Source of the DNA: an uncultured Bacteroidales bacterium
GTDB lineage: Bacteria > Bacteroidota > Bacteroidia > Bacteroidales > P3
Length of the DNA: 64,000 bases
Direction of reading: 5' to 3'
NCBI GenBank assembly: GCA_946401725.1
Contig: CAMIVE010000008.1
Span: 1-64,000, forward strand
In this document: one piece after another, positions 34,388-42,963 of the stretch
How positions within the stretch are numbered: position 1 is the stretch's first letter
How the letters are laid out: each line of letters opens with the position of its first letter
Notes under the pieces: generated by a model
Told to the model about the DNA's origin: nothing
What the model saw: the letters and a program-made list of their open reading frames with translations, nothing else
The model's database searches: none
Position numbers and translations under genes: made by a program

Positions 34388-35632
34388 TCATATTTTGGCA
34401 CGACGGACGGTGAAGGCGACGACGAGAGTGGAGAGGAGCGAGACGACCAGGAAAGCGGCGAGGAAATCGATCCAACGCATGGCGACAGGGAAGGCTTCAA
34501 CCACCGCATTGGCACCCAGTTTGACGATACCGAAATGTTGCTGAAGCAGACAGGTGAAAAAACCCAGCACCAGTCCCGCAACTACACCAACAGCGGCGAT
34601 AAGGACTCCCTCTGTGAAGAAAACCCTGCGGATGTCGTGCGGTTCCATACCCATGGCCCGCAACGTGGTGATATCCTTCCGTTTGTTGATAATCAGCAGC
34701 GAGAGGGAAGCAATAAGATTGAGCGTAGCAATCAACACAATGAGCGAGAGAATCAAGAATACACCCAAGCGCTCGGAACGGAAAATCTTATAGTAAAGCG
34801 GCTTTTGGTCCATACGGTCTTTGACGGTGAAATCCTCACCCAGCAGACTAGCAACACGGCGCTTTACGGCATTCAACTGTTTGGGGTTGTCGACCGATAG
34901 CGCCAGTGCCGTCACCTCGTCGGTAGCATAGGACATCAGCATCCGGACGAAATCAATATCCGTCACCACATACATGTTGTCAATCTCTTCCTGTATACGG
35001 AACGTGCCGGCAGGATAGGCATAGCCATTGTTGAAAGCTTCGTCCATGGAGAGTCCGATGGCCGAACTGCCCCGCTTGGGTATATGAATCGCCAAGGGCG
35101 TGTTGGTCATGGAGTTGACTCCCAGCCGTGTCATGATATTCCATCCGAGCAAGAGGTAATAAACCGGTGGTGCCTCTGGATCCGCCAGCTGGTCGGCTTC
35201 GCCTTTAAGCAGATACTCCCCTTCGGTGAGCAGTGTGTCAAGTCCGCAGGAGGCGGCATAGTTGCCGTCGACACCACGCAGCTGGACGATACTCTCTGCC
35301 TGACGGCGTGTAATCCAGGCATTCTCCTCCACCAGCTGGGAGACACAGCGCACACCTTCCGTCTGCTGCAGTTCATCGTAGGCGATTTCCGAAGTGTGGA
35401 AGGTCTTGCCTTGGGCTGGTTCGACCAGCAATTCTGGATCGAAGACATTGAAAAGTGTCTGTGTCAGTTCCCCAATACCGTTATAGACCGACATCACCAC
35501 AACGAGCGCCAGCGTACTGACAGCAATCCCTACAAGGGACATCCATGAAATCAAGTTAACCACCGTCTTTTCTTTCCTTGAGAAAAGATAGCGTCGGGCG
35601 ATGAAAGTCTTAAGGTTGAACGGCGTTTTCAC
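34388..35632 (-). CDS. FtsX/LolC-type ABC transporter permease
   Basis: A 414-residue MacB/LolC-type permease with one N-terminal and three C-terminal membrane segments around a large periplasmic domain. Signatures are FIARRYLFSRKEKTVVNLIS at the start and the FtsX core ATLNLIASLSLLIINKRKDI followed by LRAMGMEPHDIRRVFFTEG. It probably pulls lipoproteins from the inner membrane as LolC/E, but its ATPase is not adjacent. Its start overlaps the stop of rbfA (ATGA at 35629). Confidence 0.86.
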   Translation of the reverse strand: MKTPFNLKTFIARRYLFSRKEKTVVNLISWMSLVGIAVSTLALVVVMSVYNGIGELTQTLFNVFDPELLVEPAQGKTFHTSEIAYDELQQTEGVRCVSQLVEENAWITRRQAESIVQLRGVDGNYAASCGLDTLLTEGEYLLKGEADQLADPEAPPVYYLLLGWNIMTRLGVNSMTNTPLAIHIPKRGSSAIGLSMDEAFNNGYAYPAGTFRIQEEIDNMYVVTDIDFVRMLMSYATDEVTALALSVDNPKQLNAVKRRVASLLGEDFTVKDRMDQKPLYYKIFRSERLGVFLILSLIVLIATLNLIASLSLLIINKRKDITTLRAMGMEPHDIRRVFFTEGVLIAAVGVVAGLVLGFFTCLLQQHFGIVKLGANAVVEAFPVAMRWIDFLAAFLVVSLLSTLVVAFTVRRAKI

Positions 35633-36009
35633 GACTTCAGGAGGTTCTCGATATTTTCGATATAGTCAAGTGTGTCGTCGAGATAGAATTCTAGATTGGG
35701 GATGATGCGCAGTTGCTTGCCTTCGCGGATGCCCAGTCGGCGACGGATGTCGGCGGCGTGGGTCAAGATGGCGTTGATGACCAACTGGGTGGTGGCCTTG
35801 GTACCTTCCGGCGTGTCGGCAGTCACCGGCATGGTGCCCACCGGATAGATGCTTATATAGGCACGGGCAATGGAGAGGTCACTGGTGATGCGGACCTTGG
35901 TGACGGTGATAAGGGAATTGCCCAGCACAGGTTTCATCTCTTTCAGAAAGATGTCGCCCAGGTCTTGCTGGATCAGTCGGGATATCTTGTTTTGACGGGT
36001 GGTTTCCAT
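35629..36009 (-). CDS. rbfA: 30S ribosome-binding factor RbfA
   Basis: A 126-residue KH-fold maturation factor that binds the 16S rRNA 5' region during 30S assembly. The N-terminus (NKISRLIQQDLGDIFLKEM), the KH-core ITVTKVRITSDLSIARAYIS and the C-terminal LRIIPNLEFYLDDTLDYIENI are typical. It is translationally coupled to the FtsX-type permease, a pairing I take to be typical of Bacteroidota. Confidence 0.92.
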   Translation of the reverse strand: METTRQNKISRLIQQDLGDIFLKEMKPVLGNSLITVTKVRITSDLSIARAYISIYPVGTMPVTADTPEGTKATTQLVINAILTHAADIRRRLGIREGKQLRIIPNLEFYLDDTLDYIENIENLLKS

Positions 36010-36041
36010 AAAAGGGTTGGTTACAACTTACTAATCGTTAC

Positions 36042-36617
36042 TTAGAAACGGAAGCCCAGGCGGATGGGAATAAAGGTAGTTTGCTGGGTGTAGGCAAAAG
36101 CCAGTTCCAGGAAGATGCTGAGGTAGTTACGCTCCATATTGCGGTACTCATGGCGGAAGAACCAGTTGAGACCTGTCGATATTTCGAAATAAGGCGTCAA
36201 GGTATTGCCATATGGCGAATCGGCCATCATGTAATGGGCACCTGCCCGGGCCCCCACCATAGGCGACCATTCCACGTCGAGCGGACGGTAGTCGAAGTCG
36301 ACAAATGCCAAGGCACTGTGCCATCCTGTCGAGAAATCGTCCGGTTTCGTCACATAGCCATAACCCAGACCCAATCCGACAAAGAAATTCTGCTTGATAT
36401 TGACACCATTGATGACATTGACATTGACAATATGGCGAAGGTCGTTGATATAATAACCGTTTTCACCTTCGTGACCCAGATTGGAGACAAAAGGCATATA
36501 ACCCACCTCGCCCTTGAACATATACTCATAGTCGGAACCCGCTTGCGAAAACTGTGCATTCGCCGGGGAGACAAACAGGAGCGCCAAAAGCGGCAAAAAG
36601 AACTTTAGTCTATTCAT
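36042..36617 (-). CDS. Outer-membrane beta-barrel protein, unknown function
   Basis: A 191-residue protein with a signal peptide (MNRLKFFLPLLALLFVSPAN, cut after AQ) and alternating aromatic beta-strands (NFFVGLGLGYGYV, LAFVDFDYRPL, YFEISTGLNWFF, ending in IPIRLGFRF with a terminal Phe), as in small OM barrels. ATG 36617 was chosen; two more ATGs lie just upstream. It precedes rbfA by 32 bp and has a -7 element at 36673-36680. Confidence 0.75.
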   Translation of the reverse strand: MNRLKFFLPLLALLFVSPANAQFSQAGSDYEYMFKGEVGYMPFVSNLGHEGENGYYINDLRHIVNVNVINGVNIKQNFFVGLGLGYGYVTKPDDFSTGWHSALAFVDFDYRPLDVEWSPMVGARAGAHYMMADSPYGNTLTPYFEISTGLNWFFRHEYRNMERNYLSIFLELAFAYTQQTTFIPIRLGFRF

Positions 36618-36672
36618 AATCATCATATTAATAGTAATACTAATGCCTTCACATCAAACAGCAAAGGCATTG

Positions 36673-36680
36673 CAAAGTTA
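36673..36680 (-). promoter_or_regulatory. Putative -7 element of the beta-barrel/rbfA operon
   Basis: Minus-strand TAACTTTG, 56 bp before ATG 36617; at -33 the triplet is TTT instead of TTG. Confidence 0.5.
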
Positions 36681-36710
36681 CAAACTATTTATGAAACAGA
36701 AAAATAATTT

Positions 36711-37901
36711 TCAAGGCGCCACTGTCGTGCGAATCATGCGACGGATGAGATAGTTGTATACGAGTAGCAGCAGCACACACAGAATCAATGCAGTAAAGAA
36801 TATAGGGAGTAATCCTCCCTCAATGGTGAAAAGCGATTCCAGGCGAACGACATACAGTTTGCGAATCCAAAGCGCCACAACGGTCGAAAGCAGCAAGTCG
36901 ACCACGGTTATCGCACTGACCACACGCTGATAGAAGCGGGCAATTTGGTTGGGTGAATAGCCGATATTGTAGAGATTGACAAAAAGTTCGCGGTTTTTCT
37001 GCACAATAAGGTTGAGACTCATGACGATGAATGCCACTGAGAGTACGATGATGATGGCGGCGATGGCAAAAACAAAGAGCAGTGCAAAACGGAAGACGAA
37101 AACCATCTTACTGGTCTCCAACTCTGTCTTGTTGATATTGAGTCCGCTGCCTTCGAAATAGGCAGGGATTCGTTCGTCGCTGGCATCGGTAAACTCCACC
37201 AGCAGACGACTGCAACGGTCGTTGGAAGCGGTGCCGTATTTCCTGTTGGCCCACATAAGGAAATCTTCCGGCACAAGGATGGAGTTGATTTTGCCCGAGA
37301 AGCCGACGATACGGCTGGTGAACATCCGCTGGCGGCCATTGCCCTCGATAAGGATGTTGAAGGAGACCTGCGACAGTGTGTTCTGCGAGATGACCGGCAA
37401 CGACTGACTTTCGGCGAAACCGAAGTTATAGAGGCTCAGATAATCCTCCGGAATGACGATGGGCAGGAAATCTGAGTTGCTGTCCCATTTCCAAGCGTCG
37501 CTTTGCACATCGAGATACTCGTCGGGCACGCTCTCGAAAAAGAGGTCGGTGCTCATGCGATGCCCGTTTCCGAGATTAATGGAGGCACTGACATTGAACG
37601 AAGAGCTGGTGAATTTGGAGACTTTCTTGACAAACTCCTGCTGCTGCATACGGTCCAGCTCCCGCTGATCGAAATAGACCCCTTCCTTGTTGGCCGTCTT
37701 GAACAGCGTCACATTCTTGGAGACTGTGACCGTGTGCGCCTTAAAGACATCGGTCTGGCTGGTAAGTGCAGGCTTGATGTCGGCATACAACTGGAAAGTA
37801 AGCAACACAATTGTCACACCCACCAAGATGGTGAGAGCGTATCCGATGATTTGTGCAGGGACAAGGGTTTTGCGTTGAAGCTTGCGAATCACAGGTTCCA
37901 T
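36711..37901 (-). CDS. ABC transporter permease (FtsX superfamily)
   Basis: A 396-residue permease with an N-terminal membrane segment (IIGYALTILVGVTIVLLTFQ), a periplasmic domain of about 230 residues and three C-terminal segments (FALLFVFAIAAIIIVLSVAF and two more). The core VQKNRELFVNLYNIGYSPNQ resembles the FtsX coupling helix. Its start overlaps the end of the ATPase gene by 13 bp, so they form one transporter. The substrate is unknown; cell-wall, lipoprotein or peptide roles are all known in this superfamily. Confidence 0.82.
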   Translation of the reverse strand: MEPVIRKLQRKTLVPAQIIGYALTILVGVTIVLLTFQLYADIKPALTSQTDVFKAHTVTVSKNVTLFKTANKEGVYFDQRELDRMQQQEFVKKVSKFTSSSFNVSASINLGNGHRMSTDLFFESVPDEYLDVQSDAWKWDSNSDFLPIVIPEDYLSLYNFGFAESQSLPVISQNTLSQVSFNILIEGNGRQRMFTSRIVGFSGKINSILVPEDFLMWANRKYGTASNDRCSRLLVEFTDASDERIPAYFEGSGLNINKTELETSKMVFVFRFALLFVFAIAAIIIVLSVAFIVMSLNLIVQKNRELFVNLYNIGYSPNQIARFYQRVVSAITVVDLLLSTVVALWIRKLYVVRLESLFTIEGGLLPIFFTALILCVLLLLVYNYLIRRMIRTTVAP

Positions 37902-38515
37902 ATGGTATCAAAGTGAAAATAGTCGATAGCGTCGAGCGCCGTGACGACAAGACCGGCACCTTGGGCGTCCACCTCGTGACAAACCAAATCGGCCAACGTC
38001 TGGGCGTTCTGGCGGTCGATATGGCTGAAAGGCTCGTCGAGGAGGAGAAATTCGAAAGGCTGGCACAAGGCACGTACCGCAGCGACACGCTGCCGTTGAC
38101 CCAGCGAGAGGGTGCGCACCGGCTGGTCTTTCTTTTCAGCGGGAAGCACCGCCGCCAGCAGGGCCTCCATTTCCGCCTCGCTTTTGAAATGGGTCAGGTT
38201 ATTTTTCAGCCGCACATTCTCGAGGGCGGTGAGTTCGGAGAAAAGGCACAGGTCCTGAAAGAGATAGCTCAACTTGTCGTGCCGCAGTTGGAACGGGTCG
38301 CTGACCGGCATACCGTAGTCGATGGTGCCGTCGAAAGCACGGTTGCAGCCATAGATGAAATTGAGCAACGATGTCTTGCCGTGTCCCGACTTGGCACAGA
38401 CCATGTACTTCTTCCCTTTCTCGAAAGAGACAGAAGTATGCAAATATATGTCGGAACCGGCTACTTCCGATTCCGACATATACTGCGGTTTGAGATTATG
38501 AAGCGTTATCTTCAC
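37889..38515 (-). CDS. ABC transporter ATP-binding protein (LolD/MacB type)
   Basis: A 208-residue ATPase. Walker A is the variant AKSGHGKTS, the signature is LSLGQRQRVAAVRAL (LSLGQ for LSGGQ) and Walker B is FLLLDEPFSHID. It lies 12 bp after the DUF4836 gene and overlaps its permease partner. The deviations in Walker A and signature are mild and probably tolerated. Confidence 0.86.
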   Translation of the reverse strand: MKITLHNLKPQYMSESEVAGSDIYLHTSVSFEKGKKYMVCAKSGHGKTSLLNFIYGCNRAFDGTIDYGMPVSDPFQLRHDKLSYLFQDLCLFSELTALENVRLKNNLTHFKSEAEMEALLAAVLPAEKKDQPVRTLSLGQRQRVAAVRALCQPFEFLLLDEPFSHIDRQNAQTLADLVCHEVDAQGAGLVVTALDAIDYFHFDTIWNL

Positions 38516-38527
38516 AGAGTGTCAACA

Positions 38528-40129
38528 TCAAAAAATAACGGTATCCGCACCTTCCTGCTGAATCTCATCTACCTCAGGGAAGGAAGTATCTGCCTTGGGA
38601 AGCATATCCGCCAGATTACCCAAATCCATCAAATTCTGATCAATGAAATGAAGCGTATAGAGAAGGCTGTTCTCCTTCTTGTCGGCGAGATAGAAATCCC
38701 ACTCACCGCTGGTCTTACCGGTAACAAGTGCTTCAGCATAGTCGAAATAGCCACTCAGCAGCTTGACAATACTGGCAGGAATCAATTTCACCACGACCTC
38801 AGGATAGCGGTTGATATTGAGGTCAGCATATATGTAGTTGCCTTCCTTGATTTTTTTGGAAATATCTTTCATGCTGTTGCTGTAACCGCCGGCGAGGAAC
38901 TGCTTGGCAGCTGCCTCTGAGTTGGTTAGATAGAGCACTTTGTCGGTGAGCGCCACATAGACTTCTACGCCCATACCGAAATCAGGCACCATATAGAGAC
39001 CGTCTTTCTGGGTCAACCCGGCTTCGGCGATGATTTGTTTCAGCGTTGCCGCATCCTTGATATCGGCAGCGATGGCAAGCATCGGCATAACGGAGGTCTC
39101 CTTATTGGCGACCCAGTCGAAGATACTGGCCACAATGCTGCCGTTAAAGCACTGGATTACATCTTTGACCGTCTTGTTGCCCACAACTTTCTCATTCAAA
39201 TCAATGTCATCCTTCATATTTTCGAGCATCTTGACCAACATCTCCATATTGTACGCATAGGAGAAAGCCATATAGCTCTTCTCAGGCATGTACTTCACCA
39301 AATCGTCATTGAACTTCTGCATATAAGCTTCTAAGACTTTGGCATCGATACCTTGGGTCTCCCCAACAAAACGCATGACACCCTTGTCGAAAATGAGGTT
39401 AAGCGAGACACTGCCTTCTTTAAAGGCATCAATCATTTCCTGAGGCATCCCTGTCTTCGCGAAGAGTTCGTCACCGCCGAACATCTTGGCCATCCTGTAG
39501 ATTTCGCCAAAATTCACCCACACACTGACTTCACCATGGTTTTTCCAGTATTCCTTGTAATTCTTGTTCTTGGCCAAACTGTACTTCTTCATGACATTCA
39601 TCTTGAATTCTGGATTGTCAAAATTGAAGCAGACGAGTGCCACATCATTGTTGAAAGCAAGAACCTTTTTCCCTTCAAGGGACACCACTTTATAGTCATC
39701 CTCCTTGTCAATGGAAATAGTCGTATTCTCACTCTTGGCATATTCTTCCAAGAATTTCTCAAACTTCGACGCCTTGTGCATCACAAACAACATATTGGCA
39801 TTGGAAGTGGGCGAAGCATAAACTGCCACTTCACTTTTGAGGTTCAGACCCGTCGATTGAGGATCTTTGATAATGTTGTCGATAAGTTCTGCAAGTTTGG
39901 GATTCTCGCTGCGGAGTTCCTGACGAGCGAGTTTCACGAAAGCGATGTTGTCAATGTTGTCCACATCGATACGATCCCAGAGGGTGTTCATGTCGACATT
40001 GGCCACAACGAAAGCATCATTGGGAATGTACGATGCCAGATCGGACGATTTGGAGCACGATGTCAGCAACAACATGCCGCACATCATAGTCAGCAGTCCT
40101 GAAAGGAATAATTTTTTGAATGATTTCAT
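38528..40129 (-). CDS. DUF4836 lipoprotein
   Basis: A 533-residue lipoprotein with signal MKSFKKLFLSGLLTMMCGML and lipobox LTSC, followed by SDLASYIPNDAFVVANVDMN, the hallmark start of DUF4836 proteins. Most of the chain is mixed alpha/beta with repeated ADLNINRYPEV-like strands. It is probably on the periplasmic side or the outer membrane. No function is known. Its 12 bp distance to the ABC ATPase suggests cotranscription and a possible link to the exporter. Confidence 0.85.
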   Translation of the reverse strand: MKSFKKLFLSGLLTMMCGMLLLTSCSKSSDLASYIPNDAFVVANVDMNTLWDRIDVDNIDNIAFVKLARQELRSENPKLAELIDNIIKDPQSTGLNLKSEVAVYASPTSNANMLFVMHKASKFEKFLEEYAKSENTTISIDKEDDYKVVSLEGKKVLAFNNDVALVCFNFDNPEFKMNVMKKYSLAKNKNYKEYWKNHGEVSVWVNFGEIYRMAKMFGGDELFAKTGMPQEMIDAFKEGSVSLNLIFDKGVMRFVGETQGIDAKVLEAYMQKFNDDLVKYMPEKSYMAFSYAYNMEMLVKMLENMKDDIDLNEKVVGNKTVKDVIQCFNGSIVASIFDWVANKETSVMPMLAIAADIKDAATLKQIIAEAGLTQKDGLYMVPDFGMGVEVYVALTDKVLYLTNSEAAAKQFLAGGYSNSMKDISKKIKEGNYIYADLNINRYPEVVVKLIPASIVKLLSGYFDYAEALVTGKTSGEWDFYLADKKENSLLYTLHFIDQNLMDLGNLADMLPKADTSFPEVDEIQQEGADTVIF

Positions 40130-40224
40130 GGGGTATGTTTTAATGATTAAAGTTTAATGGTTTAAAATTGTTTGACGAGTTATTAGAGAACGTTTTTACG
40201 AGGAAAATATTGTAAAAGACATTA

Positions 40225-41415
40225 TTATTTTCCGAACATTACCTTCTCGCTGTTGAACATGCGGGTGAGGCCCCATACCGCGATGCCTGTGTAAACCACG
40301 TTCGATGCCAGGCAGATGGCGACATTGGTCCAAACCAGCTTGTGGGCAAAGACGGCTGTCATAACCTCGATGCTGTTATAGAACGGGATAATGTAGGTTG
40401 TAAAACTCTCTGGTGTGCCGCTCTGCATAAGCGGTAACAATCCTGCGAGCATAACTACAAGCATAAACGGTGTAATCATGGTGCCAGCGCTTTTCACATC
40501 CTTGGCCAGTGCTGACAGCAGGCTTACAGCTGATGCCATAATCAGCACTGATGCAATGATGACAAGGAACAGAGCCGCATAATCGGGGAAGGTGTAGTTG
40601 AAGCCCAGGTCGACATCTTCGCCGCTGATCATCTTGGGCAGCGACAGGGCGATACCGATAAAGCTCGATATACCGCTGAGCAACGCGATGCAGCTGAGCG
40701 ACACAATCTTGCCCAGAGCCAGCTGATTGCGGCGCATCGGCGTCACCAGCAAAGTGGCGATGGTGCCACGCTCCTTCTCGCCCGCAATGGCACTGGGGGC
40801 TATGGCCATAGTGCCGCTGAAGAGCATCATTATTATTAGCATAGGCAGTATCTTGCTCCAGATCATAGCGCCAATGGAATCCTCGGTAGCCATATCGAAC
40901 CGCGCCTCATTGCCTTCATCGGCACGGTTGATGTCGAAGCGGTTGCTCTGCTGATTCTCATAGTCATTCAGGAACATCGTCAGCGTACTGTAGATAAGAC
41001 TGCTGGCATTGTTGCTCGAGTTGTAGTAAATCTCGACGTTAGGCGCAGGCAAGCCGCTCTGCGGATCATAGACACTCGTCAGCAGTTCAAAGTCCTTCGG
41101 GAAACGAACCAGTACGACATTCAAATCCTCGTCTCTGAGCATATCGATGTCCTCTTGTCTGAAAGGCTGTTCCACGATTACCAGCTGGCTGTCGGTGGCT
41201 ATCTTGGCAGCAAGAAATTCCGGCATATTTTCGACACGCACAGTAACCACGTCGTCACGGCCTTCGGTCACCATCTTGCCGATACCCTCACCCATCAAGC
41301 TATAGACCAAATAGATGAGCAAGCCCGGCATTATAACCGCGGTAAACAGTAGCTGACGGTCGCCGAAAAAGCGTGCAAATTCTTTTTTGATGATGGTCAA
41401 AGTGTTATTTTTCAT
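40225..41415 (-). CDS. ABC-2 type exporter permease (NatB-like)
   Basis: A 396-residue ABC-2 permease: one N-terminal segment (LLFTAVIMPGLLIYLVYSLM), a large outer domain, then five segments. The core AGEKERGTIATLLVTPMRRN is the NatB/YhaP signature. It pairs with the ATPase at 41412-42188 (ATGA overlap). NatAB exports Na+ in Bacillus, but the substrate cannot be inferred here. Confidence 0.87.
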   Translation of the reverse strand: MKNNTLTIIKKEFARFFGDRQLLFTAVIMPGLLIYLVYSLMGEGIGKMVTEGRDDVVTVRVENMPEFLAAKIATDSQLVIVEQPFRQEDIDMLRDEDLNVVLVRFPKDFELLTSVYDPQSGLPAPNVEIYYNSSNNASSLIYSTLTMFLNDYENQQSNRFDINRADEGNEARFDMATEDSIGAMIWSKILPMLIIMMLFSGTMAIAPSAIAGEKERGTIATLLVTPMRRNQLALGKIVSLSCIALLSGISSFIGIALSLPKMISGEDVDLGFNYTFPDYAALFLVIIASVLIMASAVSLLSALAKDVKSAGTMITPFMLVVMLAGLLPLMQSGTPESFTTYIIPFYNSIEVMTAVFAHKLVWTNVAICLASNVVYTGIAVWGLTRMFNSEKVMFGK

Positions 41416-42188
41416 ACCTCGTCTCCTTTCACTTCCTTAAAGATTTCGAAAAAGCGGTCTTCTATTGTCATCCCGTTGCAGACCTCCTCAAGGGTGCCGC
41501 AGGTAATCATCCTTCCGTCGATGATGATGCCCACGCGGTCGCACAAGCGTTCCACCAGACTGAAAATATGAGTGGAAAGAATAATTGTCTTTCCTTCATT
41601 GCGCAGTTCCTGCAAGTAGTCGGTCACCGTGCGGGCCGTCAACACGTCGAGACCGTTGGTGGGCTCGTCGAAGATAATCACCTCGGGGTCGTGGACCAGC
41701 GAGATGACCAGCGACAGTTTCTGTTTCATACCCGTCGAGAGGCTCTTCACCTTCACCTCGGCGAACTTGTCGATGCCGAAGCGGGCGAACATCTGTTCCT
41801 TGCGTGTCTTGACTACCTCTTCCGGCACCTGATGCAGGCGGCTGAAGAAGTCGAACAGGTAGTTCGGCGTAAAGAAATCCTCCAGTTTCAGTTCGCTGGT
41901 AAGGAAACCGATTTTGGAACGGACCCCTTCCGGGTCGGAAATGATGCTGCAGCCGTCCAACTCGGCGTCGCCACTGTCGGGGCGAATCAGGGTGGAGAGC
42001 ATACGCAACGTGGTGGTCTTTCCGGCACCATTGGGGCCCAGCAGACCGAATATCTCACCGCGGTTGGCGGTGAAGCTCAGATTGTCGACGGCCACCTTCT
42101 TACGCTGGGTGGTGCGCTCAATCTTCTGTTGTTTTTTGGATAGCGTGAAAGTCTTTGAGATACCCTCTACGCGTAAAATCTCTTCCAT
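41412..42188 (-). CDS. ABC exporter ATP-binding protein (NatA/CcmA-like)
   Basis: A 258-residue ATPase. Walker A is GPNGAGKTT, the signature is LSTGMKQKL and Walker B is VIIFDEPTNGLD, followed by STHIFSLVERLCDRVGII with the H-loop. It overlaps the permease gene by 4 bp and starts 44 bp after the membrane protein gene at 42233, so it may belong to the SPFH/RHH operon. Confidence 0.9.
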   Translation of the reverse strand: MEEILRVEGISKTFTLSKKQQKIERTTQRKKVAVDNLSFTANRGEIFGLLGPNGAGKTTTLRMLSTLIRPDSGDAELDGCSIISDPEGVRSKIGFLTSELKLEDFFTPNYLFDFFSRLHQVPEEVVKTRKEQMFARFGIDKFAEVKVKSLSTGMKQKLSLVISLVHDPEVIIFDEPTNGLDVLTARTVTDYLQELRNEGKTIILSTHIFSLVERLCDRVGIIIDGRMITCGTLEEVCNGMTIEDRFFEIFKEVKGDEV

Positions 42189-42232
42189 TTTATCTTGTCT
42201 TTTCTAATAAATCGTTTTAAAAACCTAGAATA

Positions 42233-42709
42233 TTACAGCTGACCATTATTTTTCTTTGTCTCGCGCACATCTTCCACGATAATGATAACGCACCAGATAG
42301 CGAGAGTCATCAAAGTAAGTGCCACAAAGATATATTTTAGGGCTTCGTATGTTGTTTTTTCCCATAGCTGAAAACAATAGTCAAATAGCCCGTAAAGTTC
42401 GAAGAATAGCGTTATCAGCGGCCACCACACAAGGCGAGTGCGGTTGACATCGACAACGCGTGTGTCTTTCTTCCATTTTATCTTGCCGTCAACCATACGG
42501 AAACCCCATTTCTGATTCTTCATATTGGGAAGCCACGTGAAGAACATGCCGCCGGCAAGGACGGTCAAAGCATAAAACAGATAGCCAACAAAAAAACCTT
42601 TCCCCTGCGTAGGTATCTGCATCGACATCAACGTGATGCCTGCTATGGCGGCCATAATTGCCAGCGCGCCGCCTATCAACGCGACAGTCTTTTTACTTTC
42701 CAGTGTCAT
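42233..42709 (-). CDS. Small membrane protein of unknown function
   Basis: A 158-residue protein with four predicted membrane segments (ALIGGALAIMAAIAGITLMS, GYLFYALTVLAGGMFFTWL, LVWWPLITLFFELYGLFDYC, FVALTLMTLAIWCVIIIV). The start overlaps the stop of the ribbon-helix-helix gene (ATGA), so both are translated together. It is not a family I recognise. Confidence 0.75.
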   Translation of the reverse strand: MTLESKKTVALIGGALAIMAAIAGITLMSMQIPTQGKGFFVGYLFYALTVLAGGMFFTWLPNMKNQKWGFRMVDGKIKWKKDTRVVDVNRTRLVWWPLITLFFELYGLFDYCFQLWEKTTYEALKYIFVALTLMTLAIWCVIIIVEDVRETKKNNGQL

Positions 42710-42924
42710 ACGTTTGATCCTTCCTTCATTGGTTGTCCTCCATCCTCTGTTTTTTTAACGCTCTCCGCGGGCACGCGGTTTTTCGGGTGGCGCTTGGCTT
42801 TCTTCAGCGCCTCGGACAAAATCCACTCTATCTGACCGTTGGTGCTGCGGAATTCGTCCGCAGCCCAACGCTCGATAGCATCGTAGACATCGCTGTCAAC
42901 CCGAAGTGCAAAAGATTTTTTCAT
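42706..42924 (-). CDS. Ribbon-helix-helix (Arc-type) DNA-binding protein
   Basis: A 72-residue protein. Residues 3-11 (KSFALRVDS) form the beta-ribbon, and two helices follow (DVYDAIERWAADEF and TNGQIEWILSEALKKAK); the rest is a polar tail. This is the Arc/MetJ-type fold, a dimeric repressor binding short repeats. A triple ACTAGT repeat lies 15 bp upstream of its start, the natural place for an autoregulatory operator. It sits between an SPFH gene and a membrane protein gene. Confidence 0.85.
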   Translation of the reverse strand: MKKSFALRVDSDVYDAIERWAADEFRSTNGQIEWILSEALKKAKRHPKNRVPAESVKKTEDGGQPMKEGSNV

Positions 42925-42938
42925 AGAAGTTGGTTTTT

Positions 42939-42962
42939 ACTAGTCTAACTAGTCAGACTAGT
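42939..42962. promoter_or_regulatory. Triple ACTAGT repeat, putative operator of the RHH protein
   Basis: Three ACTAGT hexamers start at 42939, 42948 and 42957, exactly 9 bp apart; each is itself a palindrome and the whole 24 bp is nearly symmetrical. It occupies the space between the SPFH stop and the RHH start. RHH proteins bind arrays of short repeats at such spacing. Confidence 0.6.
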
Positions 42963-42963
42963 A